A DNA stretch of 64,000 nucleotides from Gemmatimonadota bacterium (GTDB lineage Bacteria > Gemmatimonadota > Gemmatimonadetes > Longimicrobiales > Gaopeijiaceae), in NCBI GenBank assembly GCA_022823225.1, contig JAJDXM010000085.1, positions 1-64,000 on the forward strand, in the 5' to 3' direction. The notes under the pieces were generated by a model. It was not told the origin of the DNA, made no database searches, and worked only from the letters and a program-made list of their open reading frames with translations. Numbering within the stretch: position 1 is the stretch's first letter; the number at the start of each line of letters is the position of its first letter. The translations under genes and the position numbers were made by a program. This document shows, in pieces, positions 24,535 through 32,534 of the stretch.

Positions 24535-26310
24535 TCAGCAGGACACGCAGTTGTTGTTGTTCACCGCACCCAGGCTCACCAGCAGCGCGACGGTTTCCGG
24601 GAAGGGCTGGATCCGCTGCACGGGCCCGTTCGCCATGTCGGCGGTCGTCTGTCCCCTGCGGCTGACGAAGGTCACATCCGCGCCGTGCTCCACGAGATAG
24701 CGGATGAGATCGTTGTCGCCGCGGGCCGCCGCGTGGTGCACGGGGCTGTAGCCCTCGTGGTCGCGGGCGTTGACGTCGGCGCCGAGTTCCTCCACCAGGT
24801 ACTGCACTGCGGGCAGCCATCCGTCGGGGACGTGGCGGTGGGCGTTCGCCGCGAAGCCCTGGCCGTAGCCGACGCCGGAGGCCGCGTGGATGGGGTGCAC
24901 GGCCGGACCGTCCACCGGGACGGGTGGGAGGCCGGAGGGATCGGGCTCGTCGTCCCCGCCGCGGCCGCCGAAACGCCGCGACGGGACCTTCGCGGTGGGG
25001 ATGGCGGGGTCGGCGCCGTGCTCGACCAGCAGCTTCATGGCCTCCACATCGAGTGCGTAGGCCGCTCGCCAGAACGGGGTGGCGCCCCGGCTGTCGATCT
25101 GTAGCAGGTCGAAGTTGTAGGACATGAACCAGAGGTGCTTCGCGAGCCGCGCGTTCGGGTCCACGCCCGCTGCGAGCAGCTTCTCCATGACCTCCAGGTA
25201 GCTGTGGTCCTGCTGCATGTAGATGTGCTGCTGGGGGTAGCGCGACTTGGGCGCCCAGTGCGTGTTGATCGCGGCGAAGAGGGGGGTCGCGCCGGCATGG
25301 CTCGCGAGCGAGGGGTCGGCGCCGAGCTCCAGGAAGCGCATGGCGAGATCGTAGTGGCCGTTGATCGTGGCCATGAGGATGGGGGTGGTGCCGTCGCCCG
25401 CGCCGGCCTGGTCGATGTCGGCGCCGGCTTCGAGCAGCGCAAGGGCGGTGGCGGCGTGTCCCTCGCGTGAGGCGTGCAGGAGCGCGGTGAGGCCGCCGTG
25501 GCCACCGACCAGTTCGCCGTAGGAGAGCGGTTCGGGCTCCTCGATCATGCGGGTCTCGGCTTCCTCGGCCGACGCGGCCTCGGCGCGCTCCCGGCGGGAC
25601 TCCTCCTCCTGCTCGCGGCGGACCTGTGCGGCCACCTCCGGCCCCCACGGCTCCCCGGCCGCGAGGCGGCGGTTGCGCTCCGAGCGCTCGATCCGGTCGT
25701 ATACGGCCCGCGTGGCCACGTCCGTCACGCGCGTGTGCACGGCGGGATCGGCCCCGGCCTCCAGCAACGCGCGCACCGCGGCGGTCCGGCCCTTCGACGC
25801 GGCGAAGATCAGCGGCGTCTGCCCCCACGATTCCTCGGTGGCGTCGACGCCCGCCCCCGCGGCCACCAGCGCCGTGACGGCCCGCACGTCCCCCGACCCG
25901 GCCGCGAAGTGAAGCGGCCGCGCCCCGCCCCCCACCAGAATCGCGCGTTCCGGGTCGGCCCCCGCGCCCAGCAACAGTTCCACCACCTCCCCCGCCCCGG
26001 CCTCGGCGGCCATGTGGAGCGCGGTGTAGTGCCCGATGCGGGTCCCCGCGCCCACATCCGCTCCGGCCTCGATCAGCGTGCGCACCAGCCCCCCGTCCCG
26101 GTTGCGCGCCGCCCAGTGCAGCGCGGTCATGCCATCGCCCTGGGCCTCGTTCACGTCGGCCCCTTCGGCGATCAGGGCCTTGACGGCCTCCACGTCGCCG
26201 CGCATCGCCGCGTCCGCCACGGGGCTGTCGCGCGGGCCAAAGGCAGGGAGCGCAAGCAGCAGGACAAGCGCCGACGCCCATCCGCTGGCTCGCAAGACGA
26301 TCGGCCTCAT
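24535..26310 (-). CDS. Secreted ankyrin-repeat protein (module copy 2)
   Basis: 591 residues. A signal peptide (A-S-A-L-V-L-L-L-A-L-P-A-F-G) leads to two blocks of ankyrin repeats, with a long charged, Glu/Arg-rich helix (about 225-260) between them. The C-terminus is N-N-N-N-C-V-S-C. It matches the 18635-20515 product over most of its length, including W-A-P-K, the segment R-R-F-G-G and P-V-H-P-I-H-A-A. It starts 12 bases after the DUF1552 stop. Same presumed protein-binding role. Confidence 0.8.
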   Translation of the reverse strand: MRPIVLRASGWASALVLLLALPAFGPRDSPVADAAMRGDVEAVKALIAEGADVNEAQGDGMTALHWAARNRDGGLVRTLIEAGADVGAGTRIGHYTALHMAAEAGAGEVVELLLGAGADPERAILVGGGARPLHFAAGSGDVRAVTALVAAGAGVDATEESWGQTPLIFAASKGRTAAVRALLEAGADPAVHTRVTDVATRAVYDRIERSERNRRLAAGEPWGPEVAAQVRREQEEESRRERAEAASAEEAETRMIEEPEPLSYGELVGGHGGLTALLHASREGHAATALALLEAGADIDQAGAGDGTTPILMATINGHYDLAMRFLELGADPSLASHAGATPLFAAINTHWAPKSRYPQQHIYMQQDHSYLEVMEKLLAAGVDPNARLAKHLWFMSYNFDLLQIDSRGATPFWRAAYALDVEAMKLLVEHGADPAIPTAKVPSRRFGGRGGDDEPDPSGLPPVPVDGPAVHPIHAASGVGYGQGFAANAHRHVPDGWLPAVQYLVEELGADVNARDHEGYSPVHHAAARGDNDLIRYLVEHGADVTFVSRRGQTTADMANGPVQRIQPFPETVALLVSLGAVNNNNCVSC

Positions 26311-26321
26311 CGGCTTCCCTC

Positions 26322-27704
26322 CTACACCGTCAGGGAAAAGTCGCCGGTGCTGTTCCCGAAGCTCTTCATGTCGTCCAGCCCGAGCTTGTGCGCCATGCTC
26401 AGCATGACGTTCGCCATCGGGGTCCCCGGAGCCGCGCGCAGGTGCACGTTGCCCTCCAGGCCGCCGTTGGCGCCGCCGAGCAGGAAGAGCGGACAGCGCT
26501 TGTGGTTGTGAACGTTGGGATCGCCCATCGGCGAGCCGTAGATGATCATCGTGCGGTCCAGCAGGTGCGTGTCGCCCTCCATCGTGCTCTCGAGCTTGTC
26601 GAGGAAGTAGGGCAGCATGCCGACGTGGTACCGGTTGATCTGCGCGAAGTCGGTGATGTTGCCCTCGTTGCCCCCGTGGTGCGAGGCCGGATGGAAGGGC
26701 TTGTTGACGCCGCTCCCAGGGAAAATCCGCGCCGACGAGTCGCGGCCCATCTTGAAGGAGAAGACGCGCGTCACGTCCGACGCGAAGGCCAGCGCCTGCA
26801 GGTCGAACATGAGCTGGACGTGCTCCCGGAAGGAATCAGGCACGCCCGCGGGCGCCTCGGGCAACTCCCGCCGCTCGCCACTCGTGTTCTGGACCTCGAC
26901 GCGCTCGATCCGGCGCTCCAGCTCGCGAACATGCTCGATGTAGCGGTCGAGCCGGATCAGGTCGGCGGGACCGAGTCGGCGCTTGAGGGTATCGACGCGT
27001 CCGGTGATGAAGTCGAGGATGCTCTTGTTCGTGCGGCGGCGGGCCGCGCGTTCCTCGGGGCTGCCGCCCGCGCCGAAGAGCTGGTCGAAGGCGACGCGCG
27101 GATCCCGCACCATCGGCAGCGGCTCGGTGGGCGATGCCCAGCTGATCGTGTCGGTGTAGACGCATGCGTAGCCGTACGCGCAGCCGCCCGACTGGTCCAC
27201 GTTCTCGATGCAGAGCTGCATCGACGGGACCGGCGTATCCTGTCCGAAGCGCTTGGCGAACATCTGGTCGAGCGATTCGCCGACAAAGATGTCGGACCCC
27301 TCTGTCTGGCGCGGATGCGACTGCGTCAGGAAGGTCGCGCTGGAGCGGAAGTGGTCACCGCCGATCTCCTTGGGCTTCTTCGCCTCGGCGGGCTCGATGT
27401 CTGTGTCGCTGATGATCGTGAGGTGTTTGCGGTAGGGATCCAGCGGGCTGAGCGAGGTGGGTGTCAGATCGAAGTCGCGTCCGGTTTCGGCCGGCGACCA
27501 GTAGTTCTGCGTCCTGCCCCATTCGTTGCTGCCCGCGGCGCCGTGCACCATCTCGATCGCGACCAGGCGGGTCGGCCCCTCGGCCGCCACGGACCAGCCC
27601 CGGCCCGCCGGGACCATCGCATCGAGGAAGGGCAGCGACAGGGAAGCGCCCAGCCCCTGTAGGAAGGTTCGGCGCGGTATCGCGGTACCGGTGATGTATT
27701 TCAT
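26322..27704 (-). CDS. Tat-exported DUF1552 protein (module copy 2)
   Basis: 460 residues from the ATG at 27704; Tat signal P-R-R-T-F-L-Q-G-L-G (residues 10-19). Nearly every family block of the 20515-21909 product is repeated: M-V-H-G-A-A-G-S-N, G-G-D-H-F-R-S-S-A-T-F, C-A-Y-G-Y-A-C, S-H-H-G-G and V-H-N-H-K-R-C-P-L-F. The start is 5 bases after the DUF1592 stop. The open frame continues upstream to 27815, which is only overlap. Function as for copy 1: unknown, exported folded, probably with a cofactor because it uses Tat. Confidence 0.85.
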   Translation of the reverse strand: MKYITGTAIPRRTFLQGLGASLSLPFLDAMVPAGRGWSVAAEGPTRLVAIEMVHGAAGSNEWGRTQNYWSPAETGRDFDLTPTSLSPLDPYRKHLTIISDTDIEPAEAKKPKEIGGDHFRSSATFLTQSHPRQTEGSDIFVGESLDQMFAKRFGQDTPVPSMQLCIENVDQSGGCAYGYACVYTDTISWASPTEPLPMVRDPRVAFDQLFGAGGSPEERAARRRTNKSILDFITGRVDTLKRRLGPADLIRLDRYIEHVRELERRIERVEVQNTSGERRELPEAPAGVPDSFREHVQLMFDLQALAFASDVTRVFSFKMGRDSSARIFPGSGVNKPFHPASHHGGNEGNITDFAQINRYHVGMLPYFLDKLESTMEGDTHLLDRTMIIYGSPMGDPNVHNHKRCPLFLLGGANGGLEGNVHLRAAPGTPMANVMLSMAHKLGLDDMKSFGNSTGDFSLTV

Positions 27705-27708
27705 GTCG

Positions 27709-30192
27709 CTATGGTCTCCTCGGAATCCGGCGATCAGCGGCCCCGGGCTCCCGCTCGCCTGCGGGCTCCTCGACGGTGACGGCCTGCATCGCCATCCGGA
27801 ATGGCTGGCTCCCAACGACCTCCTCGACGAAGGCGGAGAGCCGGTAGTCCTGCTGGGCGGCGGCCCCGGCGATGCGGCGCACGGCGGGCATGTCGTAGTA
27901 CTCGACCCTGCGGCCGAGCGCGTAGGTAAGCAGATTCTCGGTGAAGCTCCTGGCCAGCGACTCCGGGCGCCGCAGCAGCGCGGCCCTCAGGTCGCCGGGC
28001 CCCTCAAGCGGCGTACCGTCGTACAGCTCGCCGAGCGTCTCGACCGGGGTGCCGGTGTCGCGAACCCGCCAGGTCCCCGTCACGTCAAAGTTCTCGAGCG
28101 CGAGCCCGATGGGGTCGATGAAGCGGTGGCAGGAGATGCAGTTCGGGTTGGAGGCGTGCTGTTCGAGACGTTCGCGCACCGTGAGGAAGCGGCCGTCGGC
28201 CGCCGCGTCGGTTTCCTCCAGCTCGGGGATGTCGGGCGGGGGCGGGGGCGGGGGCGTGCCCAGCAGGACCTCCATCACCCACTTGCCCCTGAGCACCGGC
28301 GAGGTGCGGTTGGCGTGCGAGGTCAGGGTGAGGAAGCTGGCGTGGCCAAGGATGCCCCGCCGGTCCCGGTCCGTGTATTCGACGCGGCGGAAGCGCTCTC
28401 CGGCGACGCCCGGGATCCCGTAGTGGCGGGCCAGCCGCTCGTTCATGTACGAAAAGTCCGCCGTGAGGAAGTCCCACAGCGAGCCGCCGTCGCGGACCAG
28501 CGCGTTGAAAAAGGTGACGGTCTCGAGCCGCATGTCGCGCGCGAGCTGCTCGTAGAAGTCGGGGTAGCGCAACGCGTCCGGGTGCACCTTGTCGAGGTCC
28601 TGAAGGCGAAGCCATTGCGCCGCGAAGCGCTCGCCCAGGGCGTCGGCACGGGGATGGGCCAGCATGCGGTCCACCTGTGCCTCGAATGTGCGCGGATCGG
28701 ACAGCCCGCCGGCCGCCGCGACCTCGATCAGCTCCTGGTCCGGAGGTCCGCCCCACAGGAAGAACGACAGCCGCGACGCCAGTGCAGCGTCGCTGATGGG
28801 CCGCATGCCACCGGGTCCCGCGGTCTCCGTTCCCGTCGCCTCGAAACGGAAGACGAAGTCGGGACTGGCAAGGATCCCCTGCAGCGCGGTCCTCACACCG
28901 ATATCGAAACCGCCCTCGGCGCGTCCCTCCTCGAAGAGCCCCATCAGCCCCTCGGTCTCGGCCGCGGTGACCGGACGGCGGAAGGCGTGCGTCCCCAGCT
29001 CTTCGATGATGCGGCGGGCGCAGGCCGGCTCTTCGTCGGCGCCCGCGGGGCGGCATGTCATGACCCGCTCCCAGGCCGGCGTGCGGGTCACGCCGGTGAT
29101 GTCGTACGGCCCCCCGATCGTGAGGTCCCGGAGGTGCGGCACCCCGGTAATCCCGTAGGAGTACCCGATCTTCTTGTCGGCAAGCGACCACTCGTGCGGC
29201 GACGTCAGGTCCTCCACCGGTCCCTCGGTCACCTTGATGAACGCTGCCGAGACCCGGTGCGGGCCGGCCGTGACCGGTATTCGCTCCGTCACCACCTCCA
29301 CACCGCCCGGATCCTGCCGGTGCATCCAGCGGTCGAGCGGGATGAGGGCCACGCGCACACCGTCGATCGAGACCTCGACCTCCTCGTCGAAGGGCGCGGT
29401 CTGGCCGAAGAAGTTCCCCGTCGATTCGTGCTGGAAGGCCAGCCGGAAGAAGTAGTCGCCGTCGGCGACGAAATTGTGCACCACCGAGATCCCGCCGCGG
29501 GTCCCGAATGGCGCCCCGGGCACGTGCTCGCGCTGCTCGGCGTAGCGCGACACCTCGTAGGTGGCCTCGGAAGGCGTCGCGTTGGCATCGCCCAGCGCGA
29601 GCCGGCTCACCTCGCTGGCTGCCGTCAGGTACGACTCGAGGAGCGTTGCGGACAGGTTCTGCACGTCGGCGATATTGTCGAAGCCCGCGCTCATCGTCTC
29701 GCCGGGAAGATACGCGGACGCATCGATCTCGATGCCGATCAGGTCCCGGACCGCAGCCGAGTACTCGGCGCGGTTGAGGCGCTGGAAGGAGCGTATTCCC
29801 GGGTTCGGATTCTGCGCCGCGGCCGCGTCCAGCTTCTCCTCGAGTCCGGTGACGAAGACGAGGAGTTCGTCGTCCGGCGGCCTCGTCTGGCCCGGCGGCG
29901 GCATCATCCCCGCGCGGAGCTTGCGGATCATCTTCTCCGCGATCGGCGCGTTGGCGGCCGGGTTCGCCGCGTCGAACTCCTCGAGCGACATGTTGCCGAG
30001 CAGGCGCCGCTCGTTGTGGCAGCGCACGCAGTATTGCTGGACGAGATCCTCGCTGGCCGCGGCCTGCTCGCGGCCGGCCGGCCCACCGTGGCTGGCGGCC
30101 TGCTTGCCGGCCGGAGACGGCTGGGTCCCGGAGGTCAGTGCAAGCGGCAACACGGCGGCAGCCGCCGTCAGGGCGGCAAGGGATTTCGTCAT
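27709..30192 (-). CDS. Secreted DUF1592-family protein with a c-type heme motif (module copy 2)
   Basis: 827 residues from the ATG at 30192. After a signal peptide the cytochrome c motif C-V-R-C-H is at 55-59, then G-N-M-S-L-E-E, DUF1587, the beta domain, DUF1592 (F-R-R-P-V), DUF1588 (T-S-P-V-L-R-G-K-W-V) and DUF1585 with C-I-S-C-H-R. It is the first gene of the second three-gene module and the start of the duplicated block. Likely periplasmic or outer-membrane-associated, carrying one or two hemes. Confidence 0.85.
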   Translation of the reverse strand: MTKSLAALTAAAAVLPLALTSGTQPSPAGKQAASHGGPAGREQAAASEDLVQQYCVRCHNERRLLGNMSLEEFDAANPAANAPIAEKMIRKLRAGMMPPPGQTRPPDDELLVFVTGLEEKLDAAAAQNPNPGIRSFQRLNRAEYSAAVRDLIGIEIDASAYLPGETMSAGFDNIADVQNLSATLLESYLTAASEVSRLALGDANATPSEATYEVSRYAEQREHVPGAPFGTRGGISVVHNFVADGDYFFRLAFQHESTGNFFGQTAPFDEEVEVSIDGVRVALIPLDRWMHRQDPGGVEVVTERIPVTAGPHRVSAAFIKVTEGPVEDLTSPHEWSLADKKIGYSYGITGVPHLRDLTIGGPYDITGVTRTPAWERVMTCRPAGADEEPACARRIIEELGTHAFRRPVTAAETEGLMGLFEEGRAEGGFDIGVRTALQGILASPDFVFRFEATGTETAGPGGMRPISDAALASRLSFFLWGGPPDQELIEVAAAGGLSDPRTFEAQVDRMLAHPRADALGERFAAQWLRLQDLDKVHPDALRYPDFYEQLARDMRLETVTFFNALVRDGGSLWDFLTADFSYMNERLARHYGIPGVAGERFRRVEYTDRDRRGILGHASFLTLTSHANRTSPVLRGKWVMEVLLGTPPPPPPPDIPELEETDAAADGRFLTVRERLEQHASNPNCISCHRFIDPIGLALENFDVTGTWRVRDTGTPVETLGELYDGTPLEGPGDLRAALLRRPESLARSFTENLLTYALGRRVEYYDMPAVRRIAGAAAQQDYRLSAFVEEVVGSQPFRMAMQAVTVEEPAGEREPGAADRRIPRRP

Positions 30193-30237
30193 CGCGCGCA
30201 ACTCGCTCGTTCGCGGAAGGTTCGGCGCTCCAATAGG

Positions 30238-30246
30238 AGTATAATA
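30238..30246 (-). promoter_or_regulatory. Possible -10 element upstream of the DUF1592 module
   Basis: On the minus strand the sequence reads C-C-T-A-T-T-A-T-A-C-T-C-C, 46-54 bases before the ATG at 30192. It is a clear AT-rich -10-like stretch in a very GC-rich region, just after a GGCCCC/GGGGCC inverted repeat (30254-30268). No good -35 is visible. A promoter here would drive the six-gene duplicated block. Confidence 0.3.
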
Positions 30247-30357
30247 GGACCGGCGGCCCCTACGGGGCCAGTGGAGACAACCCGCCATGCCCGCGGGGGC
30301 GCGGACACAATGCGCGAGGCCCGGGCCGGGAGAAGCCCGGCGCCTTTCGGGCCGCCG

Positions 30358-30549
30358 TCAGGCGATGATCGCGAGGGGCAGCAGCACGACGTAGCCGAGG
30401 ACAAGCAGCACGGGCGCAAGCGTGATCGACCCCTGCCCCAGCAGGTAGTAGCCGGCCACGATGGCCGCGAGCCCTCCCAGGGCGAACCACAGGTTGACCC
30501 TGGTGAACTTCAGCGTCGGTTCGGCGCCCCGTTTCCTGGCCTTCCTCAT
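30358..30549 (-). CDS. Small two-helix membrane protein, DUF3098-like
   Basis: 63 residues: a basic start (M-R-K-A-R-K-R), then two transmembrane segments (L-W-F-A-L-G-G-L-A-A-I-V-A-G-Y-Y-L-L and L-A-P-V-L-L-V-L-G-Y-V-V-L-L). The plan and size fit the small DUF3098-type proteins. It is the last gene of the yggS-punA-ileS-rluD-peptidase string and starts 9 bases after the peptidase stop. Function unknown. Confidence 0.65.
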   Translation of the reverse strand: MRKARKRGAEPTLKFTRVNLWFALGGLAAIVAGYYLLGQGSITLAPVLLVLGYVVLLPLAIIA

Positions 30550-30558
30550 GACCGGACG

Positions 30559-31575
30559 CTACTCGGAAGACGGCTCGCGGTCAACCTCCCGGCCGGCACG
30601 CGGGAAGATCCAGAACGCCGGCGTGTCCGGCGGATCATCCGCGCGGAGCCTGGCCATCTGCTCACGCCGGTAGCGGCGCCGGACGAGGCACATGGCTCCC
30701 AGCGCCGCCACGAGCGCGATCCAGAACACGGTCGAGTGAGTGAGGAACAGCAGCCACCCGTAGCGGCGCTCGACCCACTTGCGCCAGACCGGCTCCAGCT
30801 GCTCGGGAGTCGCTCCATAGACCTCGCGCATTGCGTCGTCGAAGGAGCCGCTCGCGCGCCACCTGTCCAGGAAGAGTTCCAGTCCCCTGGTTCCGCTGGA
30901 CTCCACCAGATACTGGATCACCGAGGCCGAAAGGAGGTACGCGACCTCGGCGGGCACCCGGTCGCGCGGCCATGCCAGCGTGATGGAATCCAGAGCGGGG
31001 GGATCACCGAAGGCAAGGGCGACGCTGAGCTTGAGGCCGCCGCCGCGCAGCCACCCCCCCGCGGCCCACTCCGCGTATCCTTCGTTGAACCACCGGGGGA
31101 TCCTGAGCGGGGCCATCTCGGCGGCGAGCGCCAGATGCGCCCATTCGTGCCGCAGCGTGCGCACCTCCTCCTCGCGGGAACCCGGCCAGAAGCGGCCGCT
31201 CGGGACGATCATCTCCATCCGGTCCGGGATCGCGACGGCGCCCGCCCACTCGGGCACACGGCCGCCCAGAAGCGCGTCCATCGCTTCCCGGGTCGGGGCC
31301 ACCGTGAGGGTCGCGCGAGGTGGCTCGCCCCGCAGTCCGGGGAGCGGCCCCACCGCGTTGAGCGTCGCGAGCGCGCGGGCCGCCCGCAGCGAGTCGCGGC
31401 CCTGGTAGCGAACAGTGAACGCGGGCGTCTCGATGTAACGCCACAGGGAGGTCGAGTCGGCGGGGATCTGAGCCGAGACGGGCGTCCATGCGAGCGCCAG
31501 CGCCGCCCCCACCGTGCAGACCCTCGCCAGTCGGGTTGCCGCGGTCCAGCACCTCGTCGCGCCCCAGCGCCTCAT
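30559..31575 (-). CDS. Secreted gluzincin-like metallopeptidase with a C-terminal membrane anchor
   Basis: 338 residues from an ATG at 31575 that overlaps the rluD stop (ATGA). Signal peptide ends about V-S-A-Q. The zinc motif is R-H-E-W-A-H-L (H-E-x-x-H), followed by R-W-F-N-E-G-Y-A-E-W with the third ligand Glu, the peptidase MA-like arrangement. A late hydrophobic segment (S-T-V-F-W-I-A-L-V-A-A-L-G-A-M) anchors the C-terminus. A peptidase facing the periplasm with a short basic cytoplasmic tail is expected. Confidence 0.75.
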   Translation of the reverse strand: MRRWGATRCWTAATRLARVCTVGAALALAWTPVSAQIPADSTSLWRYIETPAFTVRYQGRDSLRAARALATLNAVGPLPGLRGEPPRATLTVAPTREAMDALLGGRVPEWAGAVAIPDRMEMIVPSGRFWPGSREEEVRTLRHEWAHLALAAEMAPLRIPRWFNEGYAEWAAGGWLRGGGLKLSVALAFGDPPALDSITLAWPRDRVPAEVAYLLSASVIQYLVESSGTRGLELFLDRWRASGSFDDAMREVYGATPEQLEPVWRKWVERRYGWLLFLTHSTVFWIALVAALGAMCLVRRRYRREQMARLRADDPPDTPAFWIFPRAGREVDREPSSE

Positions 31576-32534
31576 TTCGGCACGTCCCCGGCGCGCACCG
31601 CCCAGTCGTGCACCACCTTGAGGTCGGGCGGCAGCGGCGCCTCGAAGTCCATCGGCTCGCCGCTCAGCGGGTGTTCGAACGCGAGACGGCAGGCATGCAG
31701 GAACTGGCGCGCCACGCGCCTCGCAAGGGCGGCCGCCCACTGGCGCCGGGCACCCGCAAAACCGCGCTCCCGGCCGGCGCCGTAAAGGGAATCGCCCACC
31801 ACCGGGTGCCCGGTCGCCGCCGCGTGCACGCGAATCTGGTGGGTGCGGCCGGTCTCCAGCCGCGCCTCGCACAGGAAGGCCGCGTCCCAGCGGTCAAGCA
31901 CCCGGAAGCGCGTTCGTGAAGGCCGCCCATCCGGCACCACCGCCATTCGGGTGCGGTCGCGCGGGTGCCGCCCGATCGGCTCCTCGACAGTCACGCGCGA
32001 TTCGCGCGGGGATCCCCAAAGCGCGGCCAGGTATGTGCGCTTCACCTCGCGCGCCTTGAGCGCCGCCGAGAGCGCCTGGTGCGCGAGGTCGCTCTTGGCC
32101 ACAACCATCAGCCCCGAGGTGTCGCGGTCGAGGCGGTGTACGATCCCCGGCCGGAGCGTCCCGCCGATCCCCGAAAGGTCGCCCACATGATAGAGCAGCG
32201 CGTTGACCAGCGTGCCGTCGGGGTGGCCCGGCGCGGGGTGCACGACCAGCCCGGGCTGTTTGTTGACCACGGCAAGGTCCCGGTCCTGGAAGACGATGTC
32301 GAGCGGGATCTGCTGGGGCTCGGCTGCCGCGGGAACGGGGGGCGGAACGGTCGCCTCCACCTCCCGTCCCGGACTTGCCGGCTCGGATTTCTTCGCCGCG
32401 CGGCCGTCGACCAGGATGTGTCCTTCGGCCAGCAGCGACGCGACTCGGCTGCGCGACAGGCCGAGGCGGGCCGCGATGTAGGCATCGAGGCGGCCCCGGG
32501 CGCCTTCCTCGACGGTCCAGCGTTGCCGGGTCAC
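31572..32534 (-). CDS. rluD: RluD-family 23S rRNA pseudouridine synthase
   Basis: 320 residues. An N-terminal S4 domain (S-R-S-R-V-A-S-L-L-A-E-G-H-I-L-V-D-G) is followed by the catalytic domain with H-R-L-D-R-D-T-S-G near 133-141, whose Asp (136) is the nucleophile, and G-R-T-H-Q-I-R-V-H. RluD makes pseudouridines in helix 69 of 23S rRNA; RluC or another family member cannot be excluded from the sequence alone. GTG start overlaps the ileS stop (GTGA). Confidence 0.85.
   Translation of the reverse strand: MTRQRWTVEEGARGRLDAYIAARLGLSRSRVASLLAEGHILVDGRAAKKSEPASPGREVEATVPPPVPAAAEPQQIPLDIVFQDRDLAVVNKQPGLVVHPAPGHPDGTLVNALLYHVGDLSGIGGTLRPGIVHRLDRDTSGLMVVAKSDLAHQALSAALKAREVKRTYLAALWGSPRESRVTVEEPIGRHPRDRTRMAVVPDGRPSRTRFRVLDRWDAAFLCEARLETGRTHQIRVHAAATGHPVVGDSLYGAGRERGFAGARRQWAAALARRVARQFLHACRLAFEHPLSGEPMDFEAPLPPDLKVVHDWAVRAGDVPK

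Noticed and set aside
22302-24665. A 787-codon plus-strand frame
   Set aside because: Antisense of the DUF1592 gene, without any recognisable motif or ribosome binding site.
27526-31785. A 1419-codon plus-strand frame
   Set aside because: Gly/Arg/Pro-rich antisense shadow of DUF1592, the metallopeptidase and others; long antisense frames are common at this GC content.
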